The notes: generated from the letters alone by a model not told the origin. A stretch of 7,437 nt of DNA from Erysipelothrix sp. (GCA_012520695.1 JAAYNU010000201.1:1-7437), one strand, 5' to 3'. Counted from the first letter of the stretch, positions 1 through 6,587 are shown. Numbers and translations: made by a program.

Positions 1-290
1 CCAAAGTAATCCCCAGTACCAACTTCATCGCTTCCTGCCATTGTTTTAGTGGAAGGAACTAATGAAGGTACCTTAGGTTTTGTATTCACATCACCATAAA
101 AAGAGGCGTGAAATTCTGCGCCTTCGCCCGAAAATACCGCTTTACCACTTTTATACACAGTAATTGTGACATCGTCACCTTTGACTTGGAATAAAGTGTG
201 TTGTATATCGGTTCGTTTGGAATAGGATCTATATTTGTATTCAAGATCTTTGATTTGTTTATCACTGAGTGTGATGCTGAGTATATTCAT
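1..290 (-). CDS. rnhC: Ribonuclease HIII, N-terminal part (cut by left window edge)
   Basis: RNase HIII cleaves the RNA strand of RNA-DNA hybrids in the cytoplasm, helping remove R-loops and RNA primers. Reading the minus strand from the ATG at 290-288 gives 96 codons, open to the window edge. Residues 1 to about 70 (MNILSITLSDKQIKDLEYKY onward, with VTIYVYKSGKAV-like strand spacing near 49-58) resemble the TBP-like substrate-binding domain that marks HIII enzymes. The catalytic domain then begins with GSDEVGTGDYFG; Asp88 and Glu89 would be the first two metal-binding acidic residues. The family is about 300 residues, so roughly two thirds lies outside. The gene is divergent from the cvpA-family gene, as in B. 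subtilis, where zapA usually sits between. No Shine-Dalgarno sequence is visible upstream of the ATG. The start is chosen because the N-terminus aligns with known family starts. The identification is firm; the start is probable. Confidence 0.9.
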   Translation of the reverse strand, partial: MNILSITLSDKQIKDLEYKYRSYSKRTDIQHTLFQVKGDDVTITVYKSGKAVFSGEGAEFHASFYGDVNTKPKVPSLVPSTKTMAGSDEVGTGDYF

Positions 291-299
291 ATCTATAAT
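259..299 (+). promoter_or_regulatory. Candidate promoter for the six-gene operon
   Basis: Two sigma-A-like options exist upstream of the cvpA-family gene. The better-spaced one has -35 TTATCA (259-264; 4 of 6 consensus bases), a 17-bp spacer, and -10 TATATT (282-287; 5 of 6). The other uses a perfect TATAAT at 294-299 but has only a poor -35 (GTGATG at 271-276). Both lie wholly or mostly inside the 5' coding end of rnhC, so the operon promoter would overlap the divergent gene. The call rests on sequence match and position only. Confidence 0.4.
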
Positions 300-304
300 A
301 TAGA
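292..304. repeat. 13-bp inverted repeat over the divergent -10 region
   Basis: TCTATA-A-TATAGA is a perfect dyad with a 1-base centre. It contains TATAAT on the plus strand (294-299) and TATATT on the minus strand (302-297), so a -10 element could be read in either direction. It may be a symmetric bidirectional promoter core, or chance in an A/T-rich gap. No longer operator-like dyad surrounds it. The minus-strand reading has only weak -35 candidates (for example TTTCAT at 325-320) and would start transcription almost at the rnhC ATG. Confidence 0.35.
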
Positions 305-327
305 CTATTTTGGGCTTAAATGAAAGT

Positions 328-335
328 AAAGGAGA
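328..335 (+). promoter_or_regulatory. Ribosome binding site that sets the cvpA-family start
   Basis: AAAGGAGA, with its last core G 8 bases before the ATG at 343. This favours the ATG over the in-frame TTG at 310, which has no such site. It is the strongest ribosome binding site in the intergenic gap. Confidence 0.8.
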
Positions 336-342
336 ATTAATT

Positions 343-1008
343 ATGTTCGAATTTCCAAGAGGTTTTATTACCTACACCAACTATTTCCTCGTTATCTGGT
401 TGCTAGTAGCATTATACCGTGGGTATAAACGAGGGTTCTTATTGCAATTGGTTGATTTTGTCGGAACCATTGTCGCTTTATTCGGGGCATGGTTGTTTTC
501 AGAACCCTTTGCTCGTGTCTTTTCTTTTATCAAGATAAAAGGGAATGGCTACGCATCCATCGATCAACTGGTTAACTTCCAAGTGAACCGCTTGCTCTGG
601 GTTGTCCTATTATTTATTGGGATCCGTGTTGCTTTATTGGTTATTAGACCACTCGCAAGCTTCATTTCAAAAATGCCATTAATCAAACAAGTGAATTCAA
701 GTATTGGTGGAGTAGTATCCATCGTTCTATATTTCGTTAAACTAGTCATTCTTGTCTTCTTCCTGTCTTTCCCGGTTGTGAAAAACGGAGCAGACATTGT
801 TGATGGAAGTTTCCTTAAATATGTTTCAGATGCTAGTATTCCAGCATTCAACTTAATTCAAGAAACAGTTGATAAAAACGAAGCCATCCAAAGTATTCTC
901 TCGAATAAATCATTAACACCGGAACAAACGGATGCGATGGTTGAATGGCTCTTATCACAAGGCTTCTCATCTAATGACATTCAGGAGTATTTGAATACCA
1001 ATGAATAA
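343..1008 (+). CDS. cvpA: CvpA-family integral membrane protein
   Basis: This is a 221-residue membrane protein of the CvpA family (colicin V production protein in E. coli; YshB in B. subtilis). Its biochemical role is not settled. Four hydrophobic segments are visible: about 11-28, 34-52, 84-103 and 124-148. The loop after the first carries the family-typical GYKRGFL (about 27-33), and a Gly-rich turn (SSIGGVVS) opens the fourth segment. A hydrophilic tail of roughly 60 residues rich in Asp, Asn and Gln follows, making it somewhat longer than many members. The ATG at 343 is chosen over the in-frame TTG at 310 because of the ribosome binding site at 328-335. It is the first gene of the operon and overlaps mutS2 by 8 bp. 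The usual neighbour zapA is absent. Family assignment is good, function unknown; the symbol is by family. Confidence 0.85.
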   Translation: MFEFPRGFITYTNYFLVIWLLVALYRGYKRGFLLQLVDFVGTIVALFGAWLFSEPFARVFSFIKIKGNGYASIDQLVNFQVNRLLWVVLLFIGIRVALLVIRPLASFISKMPLIKQVNSSIGGVVSIVLYFVKLVILVFFLSFPVVKNGADIVDGSFLKYVSDASIPAFNLIQETVDKNEAIQSILSNKSLTPEQTDAMVEWLLSQGFSSNDIQEYLNTNE

Positions 1009-3286
1009 TTTAAGCCAACGATTAGAATTTGATTTGATCCTTGAACGCATAGCCCACTATGCGTCTTTTTCCTTAGGGAAGGACCTTGTATTAAACACAG
1101 TTCCAGTCTATTCAAAGCTCCAAGTGAGCCGCGACTTAGACCGCATGAGAGATGCCCTGAAGGCAACAATTATCAACGGTTCATTATCTTTTGGTGGAGT
1201 AAGTGACGTCAGTATGTTCTTATCACGCGCTAAAAAAGGAGCAACACTCGATGTCGATGAAATCATTGACGTAGGACGATTTGCTCAAGGAGTAGCGCGT
1301 CTTAAGAAACAATTTTTTGCCTTTGAGGGAGACTACCCTTATCTGAATGATCTATTTGAATCCTTAGTTGAAGAGGACCAATTGATTGCGCACATTGAAC
1401 ATTCTTTCGGAGAGCACGGCATCGTATTAGACCGCGCATCCAAGGAATTGACTGAAATACGCCAATCCATTCGCTCGCTCGAAAAAACGATAGATTCTAA
1501 AACACAAGAATTCTTAGTCAAGAATAAAGCGATGCTCAGTGAGAATGTCGTCTCACTTCAAAACGGTCGTCAAACATTTCTGATTAAGCCATCTGAAAAA
1601 AATAAAATGGATGGTGTCATCTATGGTACATCCGCAAGTGGACAATCCGTTTATTTTGAACCAAGCTTCTTAGCACGTTTCCAAAATGAGTTAAGCAGTC
1701 TTCACAACCAAGAGAGCTTAGAAATTGAGCGCATCTGTCAGATTACGTCTTCAATGATTGCGGAAGTATCCTTCCAACTTGAAGCTAACCTAGAAACAGC
1801 AGCACTAATCGATTCGATCTTTGCGAAAGCATCATGGGGACAAAAGAATGATGCGACCGTCGCAACACTCACAACGGATTCACTTCGTATCGTGAATGCA
1901 CGACACCCCTTAATTGATCCTAAAACAGTGGTACCCAATACATATCAAATGATGCCACCGCATCGTATGATCCTTATTTCCGGTCCTAATACAGGAGGTA
2001 AGTCAGTATCACTTAAAACAATTGGTCTCTCAGTTATGATGACCTTAGCAGGCTGTCCTATTTGTTGTGAGAGCGCTGAAATCATGCTAGTTGACCAAAT
2101 CTTTGTGGATATTGGAGACCAACAATCAATCGAAAAGAGTCTATCCAGTTTCTCGGCACACCTTGAAACAATGACTGAAGTAAGTGAGAAAGCAACAAAT
2201 AAATCACTCGTACTTCTTGATGAGTTGGGTTCACAAACCGATCCTTTGGAAGGGGAAAGTCTTTCAATGGCAATCCTTGATCACTTTAGAAATGTGGGTT
2301 GCTGGGTTGTTGCGACAACACACTTCTCTCGACTCAAACAATACGGAACACAATATGATGATATTTTAGTATCATCCGTTGAATTTGACCTTCAAAAGTT
2401 AATGCCGACATACCGCTATCGAGAAAATGTCATGGGAGAGTCAAATGCCTTCGCGATTGCGAAACGATTGGGCCTTTCAGAACGAATCATTGATCAGGCC
2501 TTTAAATATAAACAAGAAAGTCAGTATGAAACAGAACATCTGATGGAAATATTGGAAGAGAAAATTGTCCTCCAAGAAAAGAAGATGGAAGAACTTGAAT
2601 TAGAAAAAGAAACACTTAAAGAGGAATATGAATCTCTTGAACGTGCCAAAGAAGAAGCAGAGAAACAACTTGAACTGGATCGTTTGAAACTCTTAGAAGA
2701 AAACGATCAAATTTTAAATGCGCTTGTAAGTGAAGCAGAGACTAAACTTGAAACTCTTAATACAACGCATCGCCCTGACTTACGTCAATCTCTTGTGAAG
2801 GAAATAAAACAACTTCAAACTGAAGTTGTGGATGAGGCCATCAAAGTTGGCGACCGAGTGAAATTAAAATCGACGGGCCAAGTTGGTACGGTCGAATCAA
2901 TTGAACGTAAAACAGCCTTTGTATCAATTGGTGGTTTAAAAGTAAGCATAAATCTATCAAAACTTGATAAACTCGCAACGGAACCGGTCGTGAAGAAACG
3001 CAGTAAAGTGCGTCGCTCTCACTCGGTATCCAGTGTATCGAGTATGAAACTTGAATTGAATGTGATTGGTAAGCGCGTTAATGAAGCACTGCCACTTGTG
3101 GATAAGTACATCGATGAGTGCGTTATTCATAAAGTAACGACGTGTAGAATTGTTCATGGACACGGAACAGGAACCTTGCGTAATGCGGTTCATGATGCCT
3201 TGCGAAGAAATAAACATGTTCGTTCCTTCGAACTCGCATCCCTTTCAGAAGGTGGTTCGGGAGCAACGGTAGTGAGCTTGAAATGA
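1001..3286 (+). CDS. mutS2: MutS2 ATPase with C-terminal Smr domain
   Basis: MutS2 is a cytoplasmic, dimeric MutS-like ATPase that lacks the mismatch-recognition domain. It has been tied to branched DNA and recombination control and, in B. subtilis, to splitting collided ribosomes. At 761 residues it is close to the family's usual length. Order: core and clamp domains about 1-310; ATPase with Walker A GPNTGGKS (328-335), signature region SLSSFSAH (380-387) and Walker B LLDELGS with Asp407-Glu408; a Glu/Lys-rich coiled coil about 511-610; a KOW-like beta domain about 613-660 (VGDRVKLKSTGQVGTVES); and an Smr domain 684-761 with HGHGTG (719-724). The LDLR-type Smr motif reads LNVI at 686-689, losing the Asp and Arg. 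The start ATG has AGGAG at 983-987, 13 bases upstream, a long spacing, so coupling to cvpA translation is likely. It overlaps uvrC by 4 bp (ATGA). Confidence 0.97.
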   Translation: MNNLSQRLEFDLILERIAHYASFSLGKDLVLNTVPVYSKLQVSRDLDRMRDALKATIINGSLSFGGVSDVSMFLSRAKKGATLDVDEIIDVGRFAQGVARLKKQFFAFEGDYPYLNDLFESLVEEDQLIAHIEHSFGEHGIVLDRASKELTEIRQSIRSLEKTIDSKTQEFLVKNKAMLSENVVSLQNGRQTFLIKPSEKNKMDGVIYGTSASGQSVYFEPSFLARFQNELSSLHNQESLEIERICQITSSMIAEVSFQLEANLETAALIDSIFAKASWGQKNDATVATLTTDSLRIVNARHPLIDPKTVVPNTYQMMPPHRMILISGPNTGGKSVSLKTIGLSVMMTLAGCPICCESAEIMLVDQIFVDIGDQQSIEKSLSSFSAHLETMTEVSEKATNKSLVLLDELGSQTDPLEGESLSMAILDHFRNVGCWVVATTHFSRLKQYGTQYDDILVSSVEFDLQKLMPTYRYRENVMGESNAFAIAKRLGLSERIIDQAFKYKQESQYETEHLMEILEEKIVLQEKKMEELELEKETLKEEYESLERAKEEAEKQLELDRLKLLEENDQILNALVSEAETKLETLNTTHRPDLRQSLVKEIKQLQTEVVDEAIKVGDRVKLKSTGQVGTVESIERKTAFVSIGGLKVSINLSKLDKLATEPVVKKRSKVRRSHSVSSVSSMKLELNVIGKRVNEALPLVDKYIDECVIHKVTTCRIVHGHGTGTLRNAVHDALRRNKHVRSFELASLSEGGSGATVVSLK

Positions 3287-5052
3287 GTACCGTTGAGGAA
3301 AAACTAGCGCTTTTACCTTTAGAACCTGGATGTTACTTAATGAAGAACAAACAAGGTGAAATTATCTATGTTGGTAAGGCGAAACGATTAAAACAGCGGG
3401 TGAGCTCGTATTTTACGGGGGCTCATGACCACAAGACAACGCGCATGGTTGCGCAGATCGATGATTTTGATATCATCATCACGTCGACTGAGAAGGAATC
3501 TTTAATTCTAGAGATCAATCTCATTAAGGAACATCGTCCGCGTTTTAATATCTTGTTTATGGATGATAAATCCTATCCTTATTTAAGGTTACCCAGAGAA
3601 GGGGAACCGCTTGTTACAGTATCACGTGATCGCAAGCAGAATCCGAAGTTTCAATACTTTGGTCCATATCCTGATGCGACTGCAGCGCGTAACATGGCAA
3701 GCATTCTGAATGATTCAATGCCCGTAGGCTTTGAATACCTTCCGAATACACAGGCAATCTATTCTCAATTTAATCGAACGAAACCAGAATACACTGTTGA
3801 GCAATTAGCGAGTTGGCGTACGAATGTGGTTAAAATATTAAATGGTAATGTAAAAGAGTTTAGAGATGCTTTAAATGAAAAGATGTTGGAAGCGAGCGCA
3901 AACACTCAGTTTGAATTAGCGCAACAATATAAAGATAAGCTTGGGGCACTGGATTATATATCCGACCGCCAACAGGTACAATTCACGCTCAATGAGCACT
4001 TTGATATGTTTCATTATTCTTATTATCAAGGATTCATTGCGATTGTTGGATTGTTTGTTCGAGGGGGACGCTTACTGGAGCGGTCCATGGCTGTTGAGGC
4101 ATGTTTGGAAGAACCGATGGATGCATTCGTATCCTTTATTGCTCAGTTCTATCAGAACCAACCGATTCCAAAACAGGTCTATATTCCTATGGAAGTGGAA
4201 ACCGAAGGCTTGAGTGAACTATTAGAGACTTCAGTGCTTCATGCCCAAAGGGGTAAGAAGCGTTCACTTATGGATATTGCTCTTAAGAATGCTGAGAATC
4301 AATTGGAAGATCAGTTCTCTCTTCTTAGAGAAAGACAGGTCTTTAAAGATGAGGCATTGAAGGACTTATCTACCATCTTAGGGTTTGACGGTATGATTCA
4401 TCGAATTGAAGTATTTGATAACTCTCATATTTCTGGTAATTTCGCGGTATCTGCTTGTGTTGTTTACGATGATGGTGAACCGAATAAGTCTTTATACCGT
4501 CGTTATCGATTGCATCAAGGCAATGATGATGTGGCCTCGATGACAGAAGTTTTATACCGTCGTTATTATCGAATGATTAAGGAAGATGGTATTTTCCCTG
4601 ATTTAATTCTTGTGGATGGGGGAAAAGGGCAGTTGGGAGCCGCGATAGAAATCTTGCGTGATTTTGATCTTCAAATCCCAGTCTGTGGTTTAGTGAAGGA
4701 TGATCGACATCGAACGCATGCTCTTCTTCTTGAGAGTGGGGAACAGATTGATGTGGATAAACACTCACCCCTCTTTTCTCTTTTAGTTCAAATGCAAGAT
4801 GAAGTTCACCGTTATGTTATTGCGTATCATCGTGGTTTGCGTAAAAAGGCCATGACTAAATCAATTCTTGATGAAGTGAAGGGTCTTGGAAAAGTAAGAC
4901 AGAAACTATTATACAAAGAGTTTGGCACCTTAAAGAAAATGACGGAAGCAAGTGTTGAAGAGCTTGCGAAAGTGATTCCTTTGGAAAGTGCTCAGGATTT
5001 ATATGATTTACTACACATTGATTGGGAGGATAGTGCGCATGCTACAAATTAA
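3283..5052 (+). CDS. uvrC: UvrC, excinuclease ABC subunit C, lacking Fe-S cysteines
   Basis: UvrC makes the two incisions on either side of a lesion in nucleotide excision repair, acting with UvrA and UvrB. It has 589 residues, near normal length. The N-terminal GIY-YIG nuclease shows GCY (16-18), YVG (29-31), Arg39, Glu77 (metal ligand) and Asn89. YFGPYP follows at 125-130. The UVR motif that contacts UvrB is at about 190-225. The RNase H-like nuclease shows FDNSH with Asp379, LVDGGKGQ with Asp445, and DEVH with His509. Tandem helix-hairpin-helix motifs occupy about 525-580 (EVKGLGKVRQKLL). The stretch 131-185, where most UvrC proteins carry the four-cysteine Fe-S motif (of the PCLxYxIxxCxAPC kind), contains no cysteine. 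No clear ribosome binding site is visible; the ATGA overlap with mutS2 implies coupled translation. It overlaps murI by 14 bp. Confidence 0.97.
   Translation: MSTVEEKLALLPLEPGCYLMKNKQGEIIYVGKAKRLKQRVSSYFTGAHDHKTTRMVAQIDDFDIIITSTEKESLILEINLIKEHRPRFNILFMDDKSYPYLRLPREGEPLVTVSRDRKQNPKFQYFGPYPDATAARNMASILNDSMPVGFEYLPNTQAIYSQFNRTKPEYTVEQLASWRTNVVKILNGNVKEFRDALNEKMLEASANTQFELAQQYKDKLGALDYISDRQQVQFTLNEHFDMFHYSYYQGFIAIVGLFVRGGRLLERSMAVEACLEEPMDAFVSFIAQFYQNQPIPKQVYIPMEVETEGLSELLETSVLHAQRGKKRSLMDIALKNAENQLEDQFSLLRERQVFKDEALKDLSTILGFDGMIHRIEVFDNSHISGNFAVSACVVYDDGEPNKSLYRRYRLHQGNDDVASMTEVLYRRYYRMIKEDGIFPDLILVDGGKGQLGAAIEILRDFDLQIPVCGLVKDDRHRTHALLLESGEQIDVDKHSPLFSLLVQMQDEVHRYVIAYHRGLRKKAMTKSILDEVKGLGKVRQKLLYKEFGTLKKMTEASVEELAKVIPLESAQDLYDLLHIDWEDSAHATN
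4491..4566 (+). repeat. 16-bp in-frame direct repeat inside uvrC
   Basis: TTTATACCGTCGTTAT occurs at 4491-4506 and again at 4551-4566, exactly 60 bp (20 codons) apart and in the same frame. Each copy encodes LYRRY. Both protein positions are arginine-rich in UvrC generally (the YRRY and RRYxR region of the second nuclease domain), so the protein similarity is expected. Identity at every codon is less so. Recombination or slippage between copies would delete 20 codons without a frameshift. Confidence 0.85.
5024..5030 (+). promoter_or_regulatory. Ribosome binding site that sets the murI start
   Basis: GGGAGGA, 8 bases before the ATG at 5039 and inside the 3' end of uvrC. It decides for this ATG over upstream in-frame candidates, the earliest at 4988, which would add residues unlike any glutamate racemase N-terminus. 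Confidence 0.85.
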
Positions 5053-5779
5053 AACGTTGGGGATTTATGATTCAGGGTTGGGTGGTTTTTCAATCTACCA
5101 TGAATTGAAAACAACCTTCCCAGATTTGGACATGGTCTTGTTTGCGGATCAATTGAATGCTCCGTATGGCAATAAGTCAAAAGAAGAGATTCAAACAATT
5201 GCGTTTGAAGCAATGTTTCGTTTCCAACAAGCGGGTATTGATTCTGTGCTCATCGCATGCAATACAGTCTCTGCTGTGGCGCTTGATTTCTTGCGTGAAT
5301 CCTTCCCAGACATGAATTTATGGGGAATCATTGATATTACTGTTTCACAAGTGCCTATTGGCGCAAGCGTGGGTATCGTTGCTACGCAGGCAACGGTAGA
5401 TTCAGGTGCATATCAGAAAGTTCTCCAATCTAGTTTCACAATCCAAAAGGCCTTGGTTGATCTTGTAGGCTTGATTGAGAATCTTGAAGATATAGATACA
5501 ATTAAACAGTACTTAGTTAATGACGATGTCTATAATCAAGATTACCTAATTCTTGGATGTACTCATTATCCACTTGTGTCCGATGTGTTTGAAACTGTAT
5601 CACGTGCTATCATTCTTGATTCAAGACTCCCGATTCGCCAGTTTGTAGAGAAACTTTATTTACCAGGTGAGGGCAAAACATCCGTATTTACAAGTGGTGA
5701 ACCAGCACATCTTATGAATCAAATAAAATCTTTATTTAATTATGATGAGGAGGTCTTAGAATGGAATTCATTGTTTTAA
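5039..5779 (+). CDS. murI: Glutamate racemase
   Basis: Cofactor-independent racemase interconverting L- and D-glutamate, which supplies D-Glu for the peptidoglycan stem peptide; cytoplasmic. The 246-residue product begins MLQIKTLGIYDSGLGG, placing the substrate-binding Asp11-Ser12 where the family has them. The two catalytic cysteines are Cys74 in ACNT (73-76) and Cys174 in GCTH (173-176), the latter followed by His176. The PYG substrate motif is at 42-44, but its leader reads DQLNAPYG rather than the common DTxxxPYG. LVGLIEN probably supplies the conserved Glu. It is slightly shorter than the usual roughly 260-270 residues. The start is set by the ribosome binding site at 5024-5030. It overlaps uvrC by 14 bp and the phosphoesterase gene by 19 bp. 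An aspartate racemase is a less likely alternative, given the motif fit. Confidence 0.93.
   Translation: MLQIKTLGIYDSGLGGFSIYHELKTTFPDLDMVLFADQLNAPYGNKSKEEIQTIAFEAMFRFQQAGIDSVLIACNTVSAVALDFLRESFPDMNLWGIIDITVSQVPIGASVGIVATQATVDSGAYQKVLQSSFTIQKALVDLVGLIENLEDIDTIKQYLVNDDVYNQDYLILGCTHYPLVSDVFETVSRAIILDSRLPIRQFVEKLYLPGEGKTSVFTSGEPAHLMNQIKSLFNYDEEVLEWNSLF
5747..5753 (+). promoter_or_regulatory. Ribosome binding site of the phosphoesterase gene
   Basis: GAGGAGG within the 3' end of murI, 7 bases before the ATG at 5761. A strong, well-spaced site here argues that this gene has its own initiation and does not rely only on coupling to murI. Confidence 0.85.
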
Positions 5780-6228
5780 GTGATAATCACGGTAGTACGT
5801 TCGAGATGGAAGCCATTCTTAAAAAGTATCCTCATGCACTTGGATTCATCCACTGCGGTGATAATGAATTAAGTACATCTCAAATGAAACCATTTCATGC
5901 GGTTACGGGTAATAATGATCCCTATGGATTGTATCCCGAAGAGCTTGTGGTGAACTTGGGTGGAACACTTATCTATGTTACTCACGGTCATACTTTAAAA
6001 TATGGGAATCGTGTTAAAGATTTAGTGGAGCGCGCAAAAAAACGTAATTGTACGTTTGCGTGTACGGGTCATACTCACGTCTATATGGACGAAGAGATTG
6101 ATGGTGTGAGGGTGATTAATCCAGGTTCCTTATTTTATAATCGTGATGGTTCAAAGCCGAGTTATGCTCATGTGTCGATGGTAGATGGAAACATTAAAGT
6201 GACGCGACTCCTCGCAGAGGATCTATGA
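5761..6228 (+). CDS. Small metallophosphoesterase (YfcE/MJ0936/YsnB type)
   Basis: A 155-residue calcineurin-like phosphoesterase, the compact single-domain form. Members hydrolyse phosphodiesters such as bis-pNPP in vitro with Mn or similar metals; the cellular substrate is generally unknown. The di-metal site is complete: DNH (Asp8, His10), GDNE (Asp34), GNND (Asn51, Asn52, Asp53), HGH (His75, His77) and GHTH (His104, His106), followed by NPGS, which is typical of this subfamily. No signal peptide or membrane segment is seen, so it is cytoplasmic. In B. subtilis the homologue ysnB lies downstream of racE with rph and ysnA between; here it directly follows and overlaps murI by 19 bp. It overlaps the next gene by 4 bp (ATGA). 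Family confidence is high; substrate not predicted. Confidence 0.93.
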   Translation: MEFIVLSDNHGSTFEMEAILKKYPHALGFIHCGDNELSTSQMKPFHAVTGNNDPYGLYPEELVVNLGGTLIYVTHGHTLKYGNRVKDLVERAKKRNCTFACTGHTHVYMDEEIDGVRVINPGSLFYNRDGSKPSYAHVSMVDGNIKVTRLLAEDL

Positions 6229-6587
6229 AAGCCGCAGACATAAAAGAGTTTGGTCTTAGTTTACCAAACTCTGAGTATGAATATAAAATGGAGTGGGATG
6301 TTGAGGTGGGGTTGATTGGGAGGAAGATATTCATGATGGTGAGTATTCTAAACGATCGTCCCATGATTTCATTAAAAGTGAAGCCACATGATGGTGATGA
6401 TTTAAGACTGGAATTTCCGGATCATATCATTGCCGGTTATCATATGAATAAGCGTCACTGGATTACAGTTTTTCATGAAGAGGGATTTGATGATGAACTC
6501 TTGAGAAAGTTGATTGTTGATTCGTATGAACTAGTCATGAAGACATTTCCTAAGAAAGTTCAATTAACGCTTAATCCTGACCTCTAA
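6225..6587 (+). CDS. MmcQ/YjbR-family protein
   Basis: A 120-residue soluble protein of the MmcQ/YjbR family, whose fold resembles a double-wing DNA-binding domain but whose function is not established. Diagnostic features are a central GRKIFMMVS strand (32-40), ISLKVKP (48-54), and FPDHIIAGYHMNKRHW (64-79), which matches the family pattern of a Pro-containing turn, GYH, Asn-Lys and His-Trp. An amphipathic helix near 88-108 (DDELLRKLIVDSYELVMKTF) follows. Length is normal for the family. AGAGG at 6216-6220 sits 4 bases before the ATG, a short spacing, and the start overlaps the phosphoesterase stop as ATGA, so coupling is likely. It is the last gene of the operon. Its final 17 bp overlap the end of the convergent membrane-protein gene, and no terminator hairpin follows. 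Confidence 0.87.
   Translation: MKAADIKEFGLSLPNSEYEYKMEWDVEVGLIGRKIFMMVSILNDRPMISLKVKPHDGDDLRLEFPDHIIAGYHMNKRHWITVFHEEGFDDELLRKLIVDSYELVMKTFPKKVQLTLNPDL

Noticed and set aside
320..340. Six-codon reading frame MKVKEN that covers the cvpA ribosome binding site and ends 2 bases before its start, possibly a leader peptide
   Set aside because: It has no ribosome binding site of its own, and its codons simply spell the A/G-rich Shine-Dalgarno stretch. Chance is the simplest reading.
310..342. Upstream in-frame TTG start adding 11 residues to the CvpA-family protein
   Set aside because: No ribosome binding site precedes it, while the ATG at 343 has a well-spaced AAAGGAGA; the added residues are the translated Shine-Dalgarno region.
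564..851. 95-codon open frame antisense to the cvpA-family gene
   Set aside because: Composition follows the opposite strand's membrane segments, and no ribosome binding site or family pattern is seen.
2957..3217. 86-codon open frame antisense to the mutS2 Smr region
   Set aside because: It lies wholly within a well-conserved gene, matches no recognisable family, and has no convincing start signal; a shadow frame.
343..6587. Reading the repair, cell-wall and phosphoesterase genes together as a new defence system
   Set aside because: All six families are widespread housekeeping genes with known synteny in Bacillota; no toxin, effector or mobile-element signature is present.
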